Notes: generated from the letters alone by a model not told the origin. A stretch of DNA of 64,000 bases from Sphingobium sp. EM0848 (GCF_013375555.1 NZ_JABXWB010000001.1:248001-312000), one strand, 5' to 3'. Shown: positions 26,927 to 36,275, counted from the stretch's first letter. Made by a program: numbers and translations.

Positions 26927-27588
26927 TGCCTGGCCTCCTGATTCAATATCGCCTGGTCGGTCGCACAGAAGCTATGCACCAGTCGTGGAGCGACCAGATA
27001 ATCGGGATATTCGGTGTCGAACCACCGTTCGACATGCGCCCAGTGGACGGGATGGAGCATATAGGCGCCCTCCAGTCCCGCGCGATCGGCATATTCCTGT
27101 TCCCATAGATGGGTCCAGGGCATTGCCCCCGAAGCCGTGGCCGCCTGCGACAATTCCCAGCGGAGGATGGTGCGAACATGGGCGGGCATGACCAGCGTGT
27201 CCCGCGTGAAAGCGGCCAGTCGCTCCGGTGTCGGGTCGCGGTTCGCGCAGAACATCGCAATCCGATAAAGTCCTCCGGCCGCATCCTGACAGCCGCCCGC
27301 ATGGCCGGTTTCGAACTCCGCCTCGTCGAGCGATATCACCATCGCATTGTTCGCGGTCAGTTCCCGGATTGCAGCGCCAGGCTCGCTTGCCATTGCTGCA
27401 TTGGCAGCAACATCGTCGGCAAAACTGACGCGCCAGATGAAATCGCCCCCATTATAAGTCCCAGGCAGAGTTGGCGCGGCAAGACAGCGGATCGCGCCGG
27501 GCAAGCACCGGGATAGCTCGGCGAGCGTTGCGCCGAACCCGTTCTGATGGCCATTGGCGACACCGATCACCTTGAGAAGATTATACAT
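26923..27588 (-). CDS. Two-module alpha-beta-barrel (Dabb/NIPSNAP-like) protein
   Basis: The protein has 221 residues. The sequence reads as two ferredoxin-like modules: 'GTYNGGDFIWRVSFADD' in the first and 'RDTLVMPAHVRTILRWELSQ' in the second. The resemblance is to dimeric alpha-beta-barrel proteins such as Dabb and ethyl-tert-butyl-ether-degradation (EthD-like) proteins. There is no clear metal or cofactor motif. It overlaps its neighbours on both sides (8 bases with the upstream gene, 4 with the SDR), so it surely works with them. Function is unknown; small barrels of this kind often isomerise or cyclise polyketide- or terpene-like intermediates. Confidence 0.55.
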   Translation of the reverse strand: MYNLLKVIGVANGHQNGFGATLAELSRCLPGAIRCLAAPTLPGTYNGGDFIWRVSFADDVAANAAMASEPGAAIRELTANNAMVISLDEAEFETGHAGGCQDAAGGLYRIAMFCANRDPTPERLAAFTRDTLVMPAHVRTILRWELSQAATASGAMPWTHLWEQEYADRAGLEGAYMLHPVHWAHVERWFDTEYPDYLVAPRLVHSFCATDQAILNQEARQ

Positions 27589-27937
27589 TGTCGAACTCCG
27601 TCAGCGCGGCGGCCTCGGCCAGCGTATATCGCTGTCGGGTCTCGATGAACGCAGGCGCCTCTTCCTGCCACCAGTGTTCGACATCGGGATCAAGCCGCGC
27701 GCGTTGTTTGGCGCCCCACACCGCGCCCAGATCCGACTGCGCCCAGATGAAGAAGAGGCGGTTGGTGCCTTCGGGCAGCCACATGGCCGGCTCAACGAGC
27801 TGATGAACGAGCGTCATGCCGCGTTCCTGTGCGCCGGGAACATAACGCGCCATATAGGCATCGCAGAATATCTTGCCCTTGCCGGGTTTTGCGACGATTT
27901 CATCGATCACGTAGATCAATCTGTGTTCAACGGACAT
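27581..27937 (-). CDS. Small dimeric alpha-beta-barrel (NIPSNAP/EthD-like) protein
   Basis: The protein has 118 residues: 'RLIYVIDEIVAKPGKGKIFC' at the front, then 'GMTLVHQLVEPAMWL' and 'NRLFFIWAQSDLGAVWG', a pattern of beta-alpha-beta units like NIPSNAP or ABM proteins. It is the first gene of the tightly overlapping set 27937-26087 and overlaps the next gene by eight bases. Its role is unknown. Confidence 0.6.
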   Translation of the reverse strand: MSVEHRLIYVIDEIVAKPGKGKIFCDAYMARYVPGAQERGMTLVHQLVEPAMWLPEGTNRLFFIWAQSDLGAVWGAKQRARLDPDVEHWWQEEAPAFIETRQRYTLAEAAALTEFDNV

Positions 27938-28089
27938 TGGGCGTACTTCCTATGGTGGTGCTTCAACAGTTCCGGGCGCTCGACACGCTGCCTGAAAGGC
28001 GAACGGATGGGTTTCGGGTTCACCAAAAATATGTGCCATCGTCTTCGCGAAGGTCCCCGGGAGCATGATGCTCCCAGGGACATGGCTGC

Positions 28090-28117
28090 AAAAGCGCGCG
28101 GGATAGGGTGCGCGCCC
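28090..28117 (-). terminator. Rho-independent terminator of the TonB receptor gene 28151-30316
   Basis: Read on the minus strand, a GC-rich stem GCGCGC-ACCCTATCC(C)-GCGCGC is followed by TTTTGC, 35 bases after the receptor stop. A further perfect inverted repeat (GGGAGCAT-G-ATGCTCCC, 28059-28075) lies just beyond it. Confidence 0.65.
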
Positions 28118-28150
28118 GCAAGTGGAATGTCCTGGTCGATCAGGACTGGC

Positions 28151-30316
28151 TCAATATTCGAAGACCAGCTCAAGCCCATAGGTTCGCGGTTCGCCAAAGA
28201 TCGCGCCGGGAAGTCCGGTGTTGAAGTGAGCGACATAATATTCCTTGTCCGTCAGGTTTTTCCCGAACGCCGACAGTCGCCATTTGCCGAAGCCGACGGG
28301 AATATCGGACAGGGTCAGGCGCGCATTGAGCAGACCATAGTCGCCGATAATATATCGCGGATCGCCGGTCGCGGTCGATTTCTTGCTCTGCATGAAATAG
28401 TCCACATTGGCGGTCAGCACGCCGATCGGCGTTTCGGGGAAGACATATTCAACACTGGTCGTCAGCGTGTGCTTGGGTGCTTCCACGAAAGTATATCGGT
28501 TGGTGATGTCCGCGCCCGTCGCGGGGTCGGTGATCTTCTGAAACTTCGCGTCCAGATAGGCATAGTTGGCCGTAAAGGTCAGGCTGTCTGCGGGCTTTGC
28601 GGTCAGTTCCAGTTCAAGACCCTGAATTCGGGCCTTGCCTGCATTGAAGATATCCGTGACCGCCGCATTGTTGGGGTCGGTCTGAACATTGGTCTGGATA
28701 TCCTTGTAGTTCGAACGGAACGCCGCAATGTTGAAGCGCAGCCGGTTGTTGAGCCAGGTCGATTTCAGGCCCAGTTCGAAGGAATCCAGTGTTTCCGGGC
28801 CAAAGCCTGCATCGAAGCGCTGAACCGTGCTGGCGCGCAGATTATAGCCGCCGGTCTTGTAGCCCTTCGCATATTTGGCATAGAGATTGATATCGGGCGT
28901 GAAATTATATCCGATGACTGCACTGGGGGCCAGATTGGAGAATGTGTTGTTGCCACGGCCCGTCGGCAGCACGATCGGCGCGCCCACCAGCGGGGTGCTG
29001 GTCTGATCGAGCGTTGCGTGCCGTTCGTCACGCGACCAGCGCAGCCCGCCAGTGACATAGAGGCCGTCGAGGAACTGCGGACGCCAGGTCGCCTGACCAT
29101 AGAGCGCGTAGGCACGGTTATCGACCGTCACCGCGCGATCGAGCCGCGCACGCCCCGCAGGGATGCTGAAATCCGTGCCGTCGGCCTTCTCATCGAAATA
29201 ATAGGCGCCCAACACATATTCGATCTGCCTGTCGAAGGCCGAGCCGATCAACTGCAATTCCTCGCTCCACTGCTTCTGATGCTGGGTGAAGCCGGTCAGG
29301 AAGATCGGAAAAGGACCCACCGCCCCTGTCAGGTAATTCTGATTGGTGTTGTTCGAAAGCTTGCGGTAGCCGGTCAACGACTTGACCGTGAGCGTGTCGG
29401 AAACTTCCCAGCTCGCGGTGAAATTATGACCCTGCGACGTGACATCGTTGCGCGCGAGATTCTTCACAAAAGGCGAGCCCGCGCTCGGGCGGTCCACGAC
29501 GCGCGGATAATAGGGCGCCGCAACGATATAGGGCGGCGTATCCTTGATGTCCGAGCGGTCATAGCTGTAGCGCAGGTCGAGTCCATCCACCGGCTGCCAG
29601 CGCACGGCGGCGCGATAGCCGTCGCGGCGCTGGTCGCCCCAACGGTCGACGCCCGTACCAAGATTCTTGACGAAGCCGTCCTTCTGGCTGTGCAGATAGG
29701 CGAACTCGACGGCGAGCGTGTCGCCGACCGGCACGTTGACGCTGGTGCGTGTGCGGAACTGGTCATAATTTCCGTAAGCCAGACTCTGCTTGGCATGGAA
29801 CTCGCCCAGTGTTGGGGCGCGGGTGATATAGTTGATCGCCCCGCCCGTGGCGTTGCGGCCATAGAGCGAACCCTGCGGACCACGCAGCACCTCGATCCGT
29901 TCGACTTCGGCGATTTCGGCCGACAGTCCCTGACCGCGTGCGATGTAGATGCCGTCCAGATAGATGGCGACGCTGGGATCGACCGTGATCTGGTCGTCAT
30001 TATTGCCGACGCCGCGAATGAACACGCGTGCGGTGGTCGCGCTGTTGGGGTGCGGGGTCACCTGAAGCGCGGGCACCTGCGAACGCAGGTCGGTCAGATC
30101 GACAATGCCCTTTTTCTCCAGCATGGCGCTTGTCATCGCAACGATCGAGATCGGCGTTTTCTGGAGCGATTCCGACCGCTTCTGGGCAGTCACGACGATA
30201 TCCGCCAGCCCGGAATCCGGAGAGGCACTAGCCGAAGCGGCCTCTTGCGCCATCACTGGCGTGGTTAAAATGGCTACCGCCAGGGCGGCGACAGCACTTG
30301 TTGTCCTGTAGTTCAT
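28151..30316 (-). CDS. TonB-dependent outer membrane receptor
   Basis: The protein has 721 residues. Signal peptide: MNYRTTSAVAALAVAILTTP..AQA-like. The TonB box region is 'DIVVTAQKRSESLQKTPISI', and the plug signature is 'VLRGPQGSLYGRNATGGAIN'. The barrel ends 'YGLELVFEY'. It is paralogous to the receptor at 2033. It is followed by its own terminator and lies 85 bases downstream of the DUF1254-DUF1214 gene. Probably an importer of an organic nutrient for the enzymes encoded to its left. Confidence 0.92.
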   Translation of the reverse strand: MNYRTTSAVAALAVAILTTPVMAQEAASASASPDSGLADIVVTAQKRSESLQKTPISIVAMTSAMLEKKGIVDLTDLRSQVPALQVTPHPNSATTARVFIRGVGNNDDQITVDPSVAIYLDGIYIARGQGLSAEIAEVERIEVLRGPQGSLYGRNATGGAINYITRAPTLGEFHAKQSLAYGNYDQFRTRTSVNVPVGDTLAVEFAYLHSQKDGFVKNLGTGVDRWGDQRRDGYRAAVRWQPVDGLDLRYSYDRSDIKDTPPYIVAAPYYPRVVDRPSAGSPFVKNLARNDVTSQGHNFTASWEVSDTLTVKSLTGYRKLSNNTNQNYLTGAVGPFPIFLTGFTQHQKQWSEELQLIGSAFDRQIEYVLGAYYFDEKADGTDFSIPAGRARLDRAVTVDNRAYALYGQATWRPQFLDGLYVTGGLRWSRDERHATLDQTSTPLVGAPIVLPTGRGNNTFSNLAPSAVIGYNFTPDINLYAKYAKGYKTGGYNLRASTVQRFDAGFGPETLDSFELGLKSTWLNNRLRFNIAAFRSNYKDIQTNVQTDPNNAAVTDIFNAGKARIQGLELELTAKPADSLTFTANYAYLDAKFQKITDPATGADITNRYTFVEAPKHTLTTSVEYVFPETPIGVLTANVDYFMQSKKSTATGDPRYIIGDYGLLNARLTLSDIPVGFGKWRLSAFGKNLTDKEYYVAHFNTGLPGAIFGEPRTYGLELVFEY

Positions 30317-30401
30317 CTGATCAATCTCCCCTCATTTTCATTTTGAATATTGCGACGGATGCGGAACGGCACTCCATCCTGTCTTGACGGTCCCAGGTGG
30401 C

Positions 30402-31925
30402 TCAGGGGGCCGGTTCGATCCTTGGCATTGGGTAGCTGCCGTCCACCAAAGGCGCTTTCGGGCCATAGAAGCGTGCCGCCAGCTGGAATGTATCGCCGCG
30501 CGCGGTAGGCAGCCAGTTGCGGGCCTTGTCCGGATCGGCCGGCCGGTCGGGCTGGAGGTAGAAGGTGACTTTGTTGTTGCGCACGGTATAAGCACCACTC
30601 GCCAGCAAATAGCTCGTCGCGCTATAGCGGTTGATGGAATTGGGAATGAAATAGCCCGCCGAATCATAGACAGGCAATTCCCAGAACTCCGTCACCGGCG
30701 GCAGATTGGCGAGATCGAGCGTCAGCGTATATTGACGATTGCCGTCAAGCGGCTTTCCATGACTGTCCTGAAAGACATAGGCGATGCTATGGGACTGATA
30801 AGGAACCGGCGTGCCCCAGGCGACATCATCGGCGCCGGCTTTGGCGACATAATCCAGATCGTCATAAAACAGGCTCGATTGCAGACGCCAGCCGTTCATA
30901 TCGACCAGGCTCGCTTCAAGGGCTTGCTTGGCCTTGCGACGCGCGATGTCGAATCCCGCTTGCGCCGCCGCCATGTCAGCAGGCGAAAGTCTGGCCGGGT
31001 CCAGCAGCGCGCCTTCGCGAAGGCCCAGCCGGGCCAGCCGGGCCAGGGTCGCGGTTTCCTTGACGGAATCGGTGCGCCGGGTGATGGCCGGATCGTTGAT
31101 GGCGAAGCTCAGCAATTGCAGGAAGTCAGTCGCCGTCATCGACCGTCCATAATCGACGATCTGCCGCATCCGGGGGAAGGTGCGGTAGCTGCCCTTGACG
31201 GCCGGTTGCTTCGCCAGTGGGGGAACCTTGCCGCCATTGGCCAGCCATTGGCTGAGCGGTGCGGCGGCAACGCCATGGACGACTTTGCGCGCCCCTTCCA
31301 TGTCGGCTTCGTCGCGTGTCGTGACCGCTACACGCGTCGTGAGCATGAAGCTGTCGGATGTCGCCCGTACAATCTCCGTCGAACGGAAACCGGCGGGGAT
31401 GGCGCCTCGCCAGTGTGGCCCGACGACAAGATAGCGCTGCGCGCCATTGCCGGTGAATTGCGATCCGACCATCAGGAACCAGTTGACGTTTTGATCGAGC
31501 GCCTGAATGCTCCAATAACGTTTGTCCGTAACGGCAGGCGCCTCGATCACAATGGGTTCCCGCGACACGTCGAACGCGCCGCCCGAATAGAGCGTCGATG
31601 CATTGATCGTCGTCGCATAGCGCGCGGACGCATCCATCAGCTTATCGTTCGCCTGCAGCCGGTTGACGCCGTGGAACACGGGACTGTCTTCCATCTGCGT
31701 GTAGACGTGACGCAGTTCATAGAAGCCCGCGATGTTGAGTCCCCAATAAAAGGCCTCGGCGCTCAGCGCTTCGATCTCCGTCCTCGACAGGCCGGCATCG
31801 AAGCCTGTGGAGGGTAAAGGCGCCAGTGCGGTGGCGGCGGCCGTGGCGCCGTTCATGGGACTCGCGGGCAGGGTCGAGGTCGCGAGCATTGAGGCGGCAA
31901 GGGAAGCCATCAGGCGATAGGACAT
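30402..31925 (-). CDS. DUF1254-DUF1214 two-domain periplasmic protein
   Basis: The protein has 507 residues with an N-terminal signal (SLAASMLATSTLPASP). The first half matches DUF1254 ('EAFYWGLNIAGFYELRHVY', 'NASTLYSGGAFDVSREPIVI', 'RYWSIQALDQNVN'). The C-terminal third matches DUF1214 ('NRQYTLTLDLANLPPVTEFW', 'FYLQPDRPADPDKARNWLP'). The usual DUF1254-DUF1214 architecture is thus kept, unlike the two stand-alone DUF1214 proteins in region 1. Function is unknown for the family. It precedes the TonB receptor in the same direction, the same pairing as at 710-4171. Confidence 0.85.
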   Translation of the reverse strand: MSYRLMASLAASMLATSTLPASPMNGATAAATALAPLPSTGFDAGLSRTEIEALSAEAFYWGLNIAGFYELRHVYTQMEDSPVFHGVNRLQANDKLMDASARYATTINASTLYSGGAFDVSREPIVIEAPAVTDKRYWSIQALDQNVNWFLMVGSQFTGNGAQRYLVVGPHWRGAIPAGFRSTEIVRATSDSFMLTTRVAVTTRDEADMEGARKVVHGVAAAPLSQWLANGGKVPPLAKQPAVKGSYRTFPRMRQIVDYGRSMTATDFLQLLSFAINDPAITRRTDSVKETATLARLARLGLREGALLDPARLSPADMAAAQAGFDIARRKAKQALEASLVDMNGWRLQSSLFYDDLDYVAKAGADDVAWGTPVPYQSHSIAYVFQDSHGKPLDGNRQYTLTLDLANLPPVTEFWELPVYDSAGYFIPNSINRYSATSYLLASGAYTVRNNKVTFYLQPDRPADPDKARNWLPTARGDTFQLAARFYGPKAPLVDGSYPMPRIEPAP

Positions 31926-32251
31926 GGTCGACTTTCACGCAAAAATGCAGCTCCGGAACCGCAATTCGGCCGGACCTTGAGTTGAAATCAGACTGGCGGC
32001 GTCGCGATGGACGATGAACCAGCGCTTTTGTCGCGATAGGCCTGCTTGCCGATCCGGCGATGACGGTGCCATTGCGGAACGGGTGCCGGCGTTCGGGCGG
32101 CGCCTATTCCGGCGCGCAGTATCCTTGCTGTTTCCTATATTTCATCCTCATCCTTCTCCCACGGCCGCGCTTCAAACTGCACAAATGAACAGTCACCCGA
32201 AGCCCCAATCTGCCGATCTCTTGGCAATTTGCGTAGAATATATCGTTATGT

Positions 32252-32289
32252 ACTAAGCATATGCCTAGTTCTACCCCTTGGTCAAGGGG
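32252..32289 (-). promoter_or_regulatory. Promoter with overlapping palindromic operator, upstream of DUF1254 gene
   Basis: On the minus strand TTGACC (a -35) and TATGCT (a -10) stand 18 bases apart. An almost perfect 18-base palindrome (ACTAAGCAT/ATGCCTAGT, 32252-32269) overlaps the -10. A second inverted repeat CCCCTTG-GT-CAAGGGG (32274-32289) overlaps the -35. The rest of the 390-base gap 31926-32315 shows nothing clear. The promoter would give a leader of about 320 bases before the DUF1254 start. Binding by the tandem TetR protein encoded next to it is inference. Confidence 0.5.
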
Positions 32290-32315
32290 TTTAGTGCACG
32301 AATGTACAGTGGTGC

Positions 32316-33485
32316 TCAGCCAAACAGACGAGTCAGCCAAGCATCTGAAACATTGTCCAGAAAGGCGGCGCGCTGGGGCGGCGGTTGCAGCAGGGCTTGC
32401 TGTGCGAGGAATACCGAAGCAGCGGCCCAGACGATTCCGTCCAGCCGATCGGTCTGGCGGTAACCACGCGCGGCGAGCCAGCGAATCCCGTCGAGACCAC
32501 GGACGCGCCGCAAAGCCGTGGCGAGTTGCTCCAGTTCGGGAATGCGGATCGCGGCCGTCATGAAGGCGGTCAGCGCCGCCATTTCGGCTCGTTCCTGTTG
32601 TCGGTTATCCAGCATGATCCGCGACATGAAGACGGGTGGGGGGACGCTGCCGTCGACGACCGCATTCATTGCCCGCGTCTGCACGTCATTGGCGGCGTCA
32701 GCAACAATGTCGTCCTTGGCAGGGTAGAAATAGGTCGTCGATGCAACCGAAAGCCCCGCCTCTGCGGCGATCTTTCGATGGGTCAGCGCTTCAATGCCGC
32801 TTTTGCCGCTCAGCCTTATGGTCGCATCCACAATCTGCTGCTTGCCTGCTGGGCGGACCGCCTTCGCAATGGGTTCGGGCGGACTGGAAGGCGGGAGCAA
32901 CGCGACGTCGCGCCGGGCCAGCCGATCCGCGAGGCGCGCCACTATGCGAGCGATGCGGGCGTCGCGGGTGACGGGATTCCGGTCGAGCATGACCAGCGGA
33001 ATCATGCCTTGAGCGGTGGCTGCCCAGATGGCGCGTCCCTCACGATCTTCATCCGCAATGACTGGCAGGCTCTGCCAGAATCGATCGGCGCGCTCCCAGG
33101 CTCTGGACATGATCGTTTGAGCGGCCTGCTCGGCATCACTGCCACGCAGCAATCGGTCAATCTCGGACAGCGCGATGATGGCGAGGCCCTGCTCATCGAG
33201 CAGGCGACGCATGATCGCCGTGACACATGCCGCCGGCCCGGCAAAGGCCCATTGTTCCTCGTCGAACGCATCGGCCAGACGCTTTCGGCTGTCGGCAACG
33301 ACATTTTCGATATGATCGAGCAGCGCCACAAGCAGGCGTTCCCGCGTCTTGAAATGATAGACGATGGCCGAGGATGTGACGCCGGCCGCTGCCGCCGCTG
33401 ACCGCATCGTCAATGCTCCCAGCCCTTGGTCCAGGCAAAGCCGCATTGCTGTCGACAGGATGTGATCGGCCTGATTGCTCACCAT
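32316..33485 (-). CDS. Tandem TetR regulator (two TetR HTH domains in one chain)
   Basis: The protein has 389 residues from ATG 33485, which has GGGAG five bases upstream; the frame remains open to 33536. Two full TetR units are joined. The first HTH is at about 10-48 ('LTMRSAAAAAGVTSSAIVYHF') and the second at about 218-257 ('LTHRKIAAEAGLSVASTTYF'). Each is followed by an all-helical ligand-binding-like region. Ordinary TetR proteins have about 200 residues and dimerise; this one may act as an internal pseudo-dimer. The second unit shares 'ALTHR..AAEAGL' with the second unit of the protein at 35052, so the fusion is ancestral to both. It neighbours the MFS transporter and the DUF1254/TonB genes. 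Confidence 0.85.
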   Translation of the reverse strand: MVSNQADHILSTAMRLCLDQGLGALTMRSAAAAAGVTSSAIVYHFKTRERLLVALLDHIENVVADSRKRLADAFDEEQWAFAGPAACVTAIMRRLLDEQGLAIIALSEIDRLLRGSDAEQAAQTIMSRAWERADRFWQSLPVIADEDREGRAIWAATAQGMIPLVMLDRNPVTRDARIARIVARLADRLARRDVALLPPSSPPEPIAKAVRPAGKQQIVDATIRLSGKSGIEALTHRKIAAEAGLSVASTTYFYPAKDDIVADAANDVQTRAMNAVVDGSVPPPVFMSRIMLDNRQQERAEMAALTAFMTAAIRIPELEQLATALRRVRGLDGIRWLAARGYRQTDRLDGIVWAAASVFLAQQALLQPPPQRAAFLDNVSDAWLTRLFG

Positions 33486-33656
33486 TTGCTCCCATTCAAG
33501 CGAATGGCCGCTTACTCGCCAAGCGGCAAGCCCCAAAAGGTGATCGCAATTGCCAGAGGGATCGGCTTCGTCCGCGGGAGGGGGGATGCCGGTCCCGAGC
33601 GGACTCGCTGCCGGTCGTGTCTAAGAAGGGCTGCAAAGGGTCGATGACAGGAAGAG

Positions 33657-34991
33657 TCAGGTAAAAGAGTCCGGATATGGCCGCCCGAAATCTCTGTTCG
33701 TGCCCCGGCGCAACAATGGTCGCCTCCGCAATATCAGCAGTGCTGCGAGGGCCGCTGCACAACTTGGGACGGAATAAGCGATACGGATCATGGTTGCCGC
33801 CTCTTGCGACAATATCGGCGACTTCGCGTCGAAATGTGATGAGGCGATCAGCCAGACGGCGCAGGCCGCTCCCAGCCCCATCGCGATCTTCAGCACGATG
33901 CTGGACAGCGCATAATATAGCCCGGCGCGGTTCGTCCCCTGTGCAATGTCCCGGTCAACCGCATCGGCGACCATCGATCGCAGCAGGGCATAATCTACGC
34001 CCCAACTCAGATTGCGAACCGACAGAAAGGCGGTTGCGGCGGCGAGGTTGTTTGCCGGCAACAGAAGCGCCAGCGGGGTCGTGAAAAGTTGCCAGCCATA
34101 GCTCAGCATCAGGATTCGCTCTCGACCATGATGTTGGCTTGCCTTGGTCCACAGCGGCAGGGTGATCAGCACCACAACCGGCTGGATCACCATCATCGTC
34201 GCGCCCCAGCCGCGCAACTGCAGCACATTGTCGGTGAAGAAGAGGAAGCAGGCGGCGCTCGACGCGTCCGCCACTCCCAGCAGCAGATAGAGGGCCAGGG
34301 GCTTGTGCAGCAGCGGATTGCCGAAGATCGCCCGGATGGTTGCGAAAAGCGGAACCGCGGGCGCGGCCTTCACTTGCTCTCGCTCGCGGAACAGCGAGGT
34401 GACCGGCAGCACGGTCAGCGGCGCGAGCAACGCGATCAGGATGCCCAGCATCGTCGCGACGCCTGCGCGGTTGACGGAGAACCCGCGCTCCAGCAGGGCG
34501 ATGATCAGCAGGATTCCGATCGACCCGGCGGACGCGAACCAGATCTTGGCGCTCATCAGGCGGGTGCGCTCATGCACGTCGCGGCTGATTTCCAGCCCCC
34601 ATCCGCCATGCGGAGTAACGATCAGCGAATAGCCAAGATGGAGCGCAACGCTGGCCAACAGGACGGCCATCACGCTCGCGCCCGATCCTGCGCAGAACAG
34701 GCAGACTGCGCCCGCCGAAACCAGTGGCACGCCCAGCAGCATCCACGGCCGCCTCCGCCCGTAGCGCGTGTCGACATGATCGCTCACCCATCCCATGATC
34801 GGATCGGCGATGGCGTCCATGCACCGGATCGCCACCATCAACAGGCCCACGCTGGCAAGCGACAGGCCGATGGTCGCTGTCAGATGCTGCGGCAGCCAGG
34901 CCCGCCATGCCAGTTCGATCGCCTGGAACAGGATGACCGGCAGGGAAAAGGCGGCGATGCGTCCAGCGCTCCATCGATCGGAATTATCCAT
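33657..34991 (-). CDS. MFS transporter of the GPH (glycoside-pentoside-hexuronide) type
   Basis: The protein has 444 residues from ATG 34991; a GTG start at 35045 would add 18 residues. It has twelve predicted TM helices. The GPH (MFS_2) motifs are 'MDAIADPIMGWVSDHVDTRYGRRRPW', which is seen here only in part as 'IADPIMGWVSDH' and 'TRYGRRRPWML', and 'SVRNLSWGVDYALLRSMVAD' later. Family members are cation symporters for sugars, glucuronides or other small organics. Placed between two tandem TetR regulators, it probably imports or exports a compound made available by the nearby TonB receptors. Confidence 0.85.
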   Translation of the reverse strand: MDNSDRWSAGRIAAFSLPVILFQAIELAWRAWLPQHLTATIGLSLASVGLLMVAIRCMDAIADPIMGWVSDHVDTRYGRRRPWMLLGVPLVSAGAVCLFCAGSGASVMAVLLASVALHLGYSLIVTPHGGWGLEISRDVHERTRLMSAKIWFASAGSIGILLIIALLERGFSVNRAGVATMLGILIALLAPLTVLPVTSLFREREQVKAAPAVPLFATIRAIFGNPLLHKPLALYLLLGVADASSAACFLFFTDNVLQLRGWGATMMVIQPVVVLITLPLWTKASQHHGRERILMLSYGWQLFTTPLALLLPANNLAAATAFLSVRNLSWGVDYALLRSMVADAVDRDIAQGTNRAGLYYALSSIVLKIAMGLGAACAVWLIASSHFDAKSPILSQEAATMIRIAYSVPSCAAALAALLILRRRPLLRRGTNRDFGRPYPDSFT

Positions 34992-35051
34992 GGCTGCCCG
35001 CTGCCCCCCACGCGACTGATTCGGTAGCGCGGCTAATCCGGCCACATGACT

Positions 35052-36275
35052 CTATTGTGAAACAGCGCCGCGCGGCATGACAAGGCCCAGCAACTGTTCC
35101 AGTTCCTGCCGGACATGCGATCGGAAAAGATCGCTTGGCTTGGCCTGGTGCGTTCTCAACTGCCCGGACAGGAAGCCGGAAAACAGCGCAGCTTCCAGCG
35201 GTGAGACGGTCCGTGACGGTCCGAAAATCGCTTGCAGCTGGGGGCCTGATGTCCGTCCGCGCAGATAGCGCAACTGCGCGGCGAAATGGCGCAGCGACGG
35301 GTCGCGGGCGACCGCCAGAAGCAGCTCTTCCGGCCCGAAATTGCTGGCGCTGCGCTCAAGCGCGCCGACCACCCCGTTCAGCGACCAGAGACTGTCGCTG
35401 CCTCCCTTCTCTTCGATCGAGACATTGCGGAGATAGAGCGCCTCAAATGCTGCGCCCATCAGCTCTGCGATGGTGCGGAATTTGTGCGATACAATGCCCA
35501 GTGTCAGCCCTGCCTCGGCGGCGACGGCACGGTGGGTGAGGGCGGCAGTGCCCCGTTGCGAAACGATGGCGGCGGCGGCCTGCGCGATCCGGCTGGCCGT
35601 GTCGTCCCGTTCAGGCAGCGCCGGAAATTCCCGCAGCGCTTCGGCGCGGGCAAAGTCGCGATGGGGCGCTGCGGGCACCGGCCTGCCTTCCAGCCACACC
35701 GCCCAGCCGCGTGCAAATTCTTCCAGCCCGGCCCGGTCCACCACCCGACGCCAGCGGATCATGTGCAGGAAGCTTTCGCTCTCGAACAGCCGCGCGGTCA
35801 GCATGGCGCTGTTCTCCAGCCCGAAGCGCGGGCAGACTTCGTGCCACAGTTCGGTCCAGATCGTGTTCCAGCGCGCCATCGCGGCCTGAAAGTGCGGAGA
35901 ACGAAAGGCCAGTTTCTGCCCTTCGCGGGCGGCAAAGGCCAGCCGCCTTTCCTGATAGGCCCAATCGTCGATCAGCGCCGCAAGCAGGGGGCCAAAGGCT
36001 TGCCGGTCCATCCGCGCCCCCTTCAAATCGTGCAGATGCCGGTCGCGCCACGCTGTGGCGCAGGCGCACGCATGCTCCTGCGCTACGACAAACAATTGTT
36101 CCAGAGAGCCAAAATGATGGTAGATTGAAGATACCGGCACAGCAGCCGTTTGGCTCAGCATTCGTACGGACAAGCCGGTGCTGCCGACCTCTTCCCAAAG
36201 CTGAAGAACAGTGTCGATAATGCGGTCTTTTGAGGAATTATGCGCCTCTGACATGGGCGCTGACTTGTCATGCAT
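35052..36275 (-). CDS. Tandem TetR regulator (second copy of the double-HTH type)
   Basis: The protein has 407 residues from ATG 36275, with GGAG six bases upstream; the frame is open to 36404 but without a better start. The first TetR HTH is at about 17-56 ('LSVRMLSQTAAVPVSSIYHHF') and the second at about 228-266 ('LTHRAVAAEAGLTLGIVSHKF'). The layout and the second-domain signature match the protein at 32316. The N-terminal halves are much less alike, suggesting different effectors. It diverges from the TonB receptor at 36403 across 127 bases, so it probably controls that receptor and its phosphatase. Confidence 0.85.
   Translation of the reverse strand: MHDKSAPMSEAHNSSKDRIIDTVLQLWEEVGSTGLSVRMLSQTAAVPVSSIYHHFGSLEQLFVVAQEHACACATAWRDRHLHDLKGARMDRQAFGPLLAALIDDWAYQERRLAFAAREGQKLAFRSPHFQAAMARWNTIWTELWHEVCPRFGLENSAMLTARLFESESFLHMIRWRRVVDRAGLEEFARGWAVWLEGRPVPAAPHRDFARAEALREFPALPERDDTASRIAQAAAAIVSQRGTAALTHRAVAAEAGLTLGIVSHKFRTIAELMGAAFEALYLRNVSIEEKGGSDSLWSLNGVVGALERSASNFGPEELLLAVARDPSLRHFAAQLRYLRGRTSGPQLQAIFGPSRTVSPLEAALFSGFLSGQLRTHQAKPSDLFRSHVRQELEQLLGLVMPRGAVSQ

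Noticed and set aside
27554..30268. A 904-codon open frame on the plus strand
   Set aside because: It lies opposite the TonB receptor 28151-30316, which has a signal peptide, plug and barrel motifs. The long opposite frame is an effect of high-GC codon use.
32104..32340. A 78-codon minus-strand frame before the DUF1254 gene
   Set aside because: No ribosome site, overlaps the promoter/operator region and the end of the tandem TetR gene; composition is not protein-like.
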